Below are positions 63,389-64,000 of a stretch of DNA of 64,000 nucleotides, piece by piece. Below the pieces are notes generated by a model. It did not search any database, was not told the DNA's origin, and worked only from the letters and a program-made list of their open reading frames with translations. A program made the position numbers and the translations under genes. Source of the stretch: CAVONB01 sp963697205 (lineage in GTDB: Bacteria > Pseudomonadota > Alphaproteobacteria > Rhizobiales > Hyphomicrobiaceae); the NCBI GenBank assembly GCA_963697205.1, contig CAVONB010000010.1:62001-126000 (forward strand). Direction: 5' to 3'. Each line of letters starts with the position of its first letter. Position 1 is the stretch's first letter.

Positions 63389-63737
63389 GATCTGAACCTC
63401 CGTCTCGGTGTTGCGCCGCCCGTGCTCTGACGTCACGATCCGGCGTCATCACTATGGGAGGTGATTGTGCGGCGCACAATGCGACGTGGTGATGTCGCAA
63501 GCCCCACAACCGCGCCGCAGGCCGACATTAACATTGTTCAATAACAGTCATTCATGGCCGTAGATGCTGCGCAGCAACATGACCACCATGTGGGTGACGA
63601 TGGTGTCGCACCCGCGGTTTCCTTGCCGCGGCAAGTGGTCTAGTGTAGCTGCCTCCCCATCATCCACGTCCGGCCCCGGCCCGCCCGACCGGCCACGGCC
63701 CACCCAACGGCCAATAAAGCCCGAGCTACGATCGAAC
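63389..63737. promoter_or_regulatory. Divergent region between the GNAT gene and zapE
   Basis: The 349-bp spacer includes an AT-rich patch (63520-63560, ACATTAACATTGTTCAATAA) where a promoter could lie, and GC-rich DNA on both sides. No gene, terminator or operator could be supported. Confidence 0.4.
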
Positions 63738-64000
63738 ATGTCCGACCGAGGCGCCTCCCCTCAGCCCCTCAGCGCGCGCTATCGCGACCTCGTGGCGCGA
63801 GGCGAGATCGACGCCGATCCCGCCCAGCTCGAGGCGATCGAGCGTCTCGAGGCCGTTGCCGCCGGCCTGAAGGCCTGGCGGCCGGCTGGCACGGGCTTGC
63901 TCGCCCGCTTTCGCCGCTCAGGTCCGAGTGCGCCACGCGGCCTCTACGTCCACGGCGAGGTCGGTCGCGGCAAGACCATGCTGATGGATCTGTTCTTCGA
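63738..64000 (+). CDS. zapE: Cell-division ATPase ZapE (AFG1-like), 3' end outside window
   Basis: The visible 87 codons begin MSDRGASPQPLSARYRDLVA and run to GLYVHGEVGRGKTMLMDLFF, which holds the Walker A motif (GEVGRGKT). That is the N-terminal part of the AFG1/ZapE ATPase family, which affects the Z ring under stress. The rest (Walker B, arginine finger) is cut by the window end. ATG 63738 is the only start at the conserved N-terminus, 349 bp from the GNAT gene. Confidence 0.92.
   Translation, partial: MSDRGASPQPLSARYRDLVARGEIDADPAQLEAIERLEAVAAGLKAWRPAGTGLLARFRRSGPSAPRGLYVHGEVGRGKTMLMDLFF

Noticed and set aside
1..64000. tRNA, rRNA and riboswitch elements
   Set aside because: I scanned for cloverleaf-like arms, GGTTCGAATCC-type T-loops and familiar riboswitch cores and could support none.

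Overview
The window is high-GC DNA from an alphaproteobacterium, most likely a member of the Hyphomicrobiales (Rhizobiales). The support is gene order: maeB divergent from mutS-glnD-murJ-trpS-usp, panB-YfgM-like-bamB-der, and two cyclophilins before queA. Other support is a lysine/alanine-rich histone H1-like protein, small secreted cysteine-motif proteins, and GC-rich palindromic repeats of a kind common in this group. I cannot name the genus. I see no tRNA, rRNA or CRISPR array.

Region 1 (1-25.2 kb) is accessory catabolism and transport. It holds two luciferase-like flavin monooxygenases, an Old Yellow Enzyme reductase, an IclR regulator, a cholesterol-oxidase-like GMC oxidoreductase, two MFS carriers, a carboxymuconolactone-decarboxylase-like protein, a frameshifted saccharopine-dehydrogenase-like gene, a fumarylacetoacetate-hydrolase-family enzyme and a CmcJ/NvfI-like protein. 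A leftward set (16.7-21.5 kb) encodes a DUF35 Zn-ribbon protein, a thiolase, an acyl-CoA ligase, an alpha/beta hydrolase and an Asp/Glu-racemase-like protein. It is divergent from a flavin monooxygenase and looks like a degradation operon for an unidentified carboxylic acid. leuB, an M23 peptidase and a probable copper-handling pair (Met-rich Spy-like protein and CopG-like DUF411 protein) are interspersed.

Region 2 (25.3-48.7 kb) is mostly housekeeping: a CobW GTPase, two cyclophilins, queA, a large DUF900-type hydrolase, a DMT carrier, meaB, pcp, csp, rlmJ, holC, der, bamB, a YfgM-like protein and panB. An IS5-family element lies between meaB and pcp. Four small secreted proteins of unknown function, two of them paralogous, lie here.

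Region 3 (49.1-64 kb) holds the histone-like gene with a strong terminator, maeB, and the core run mutS-glnD-murJ-trpS-usp-GNAT-zapE (zapE cut by the window end). From about 52.9 to 60.5 kb the reading frame breaks roughly 39 times. Most breaks are repaired by adding back one GC/CG dinucleotide. Because murJ and trpS should be essential, this looks like a local consensus error rather than decay. A 71-bp minisatellite of about 7.25 copies separates trpS from usp.

I found no clear new defence or biosynthetic system. The most noteworthy items are the directional frameshift pattern, the 71-bp array, the copper pair, the paralogous four-cysteine secreted proteins, and the putative acid-degradation operon with its operator-like palindrome.
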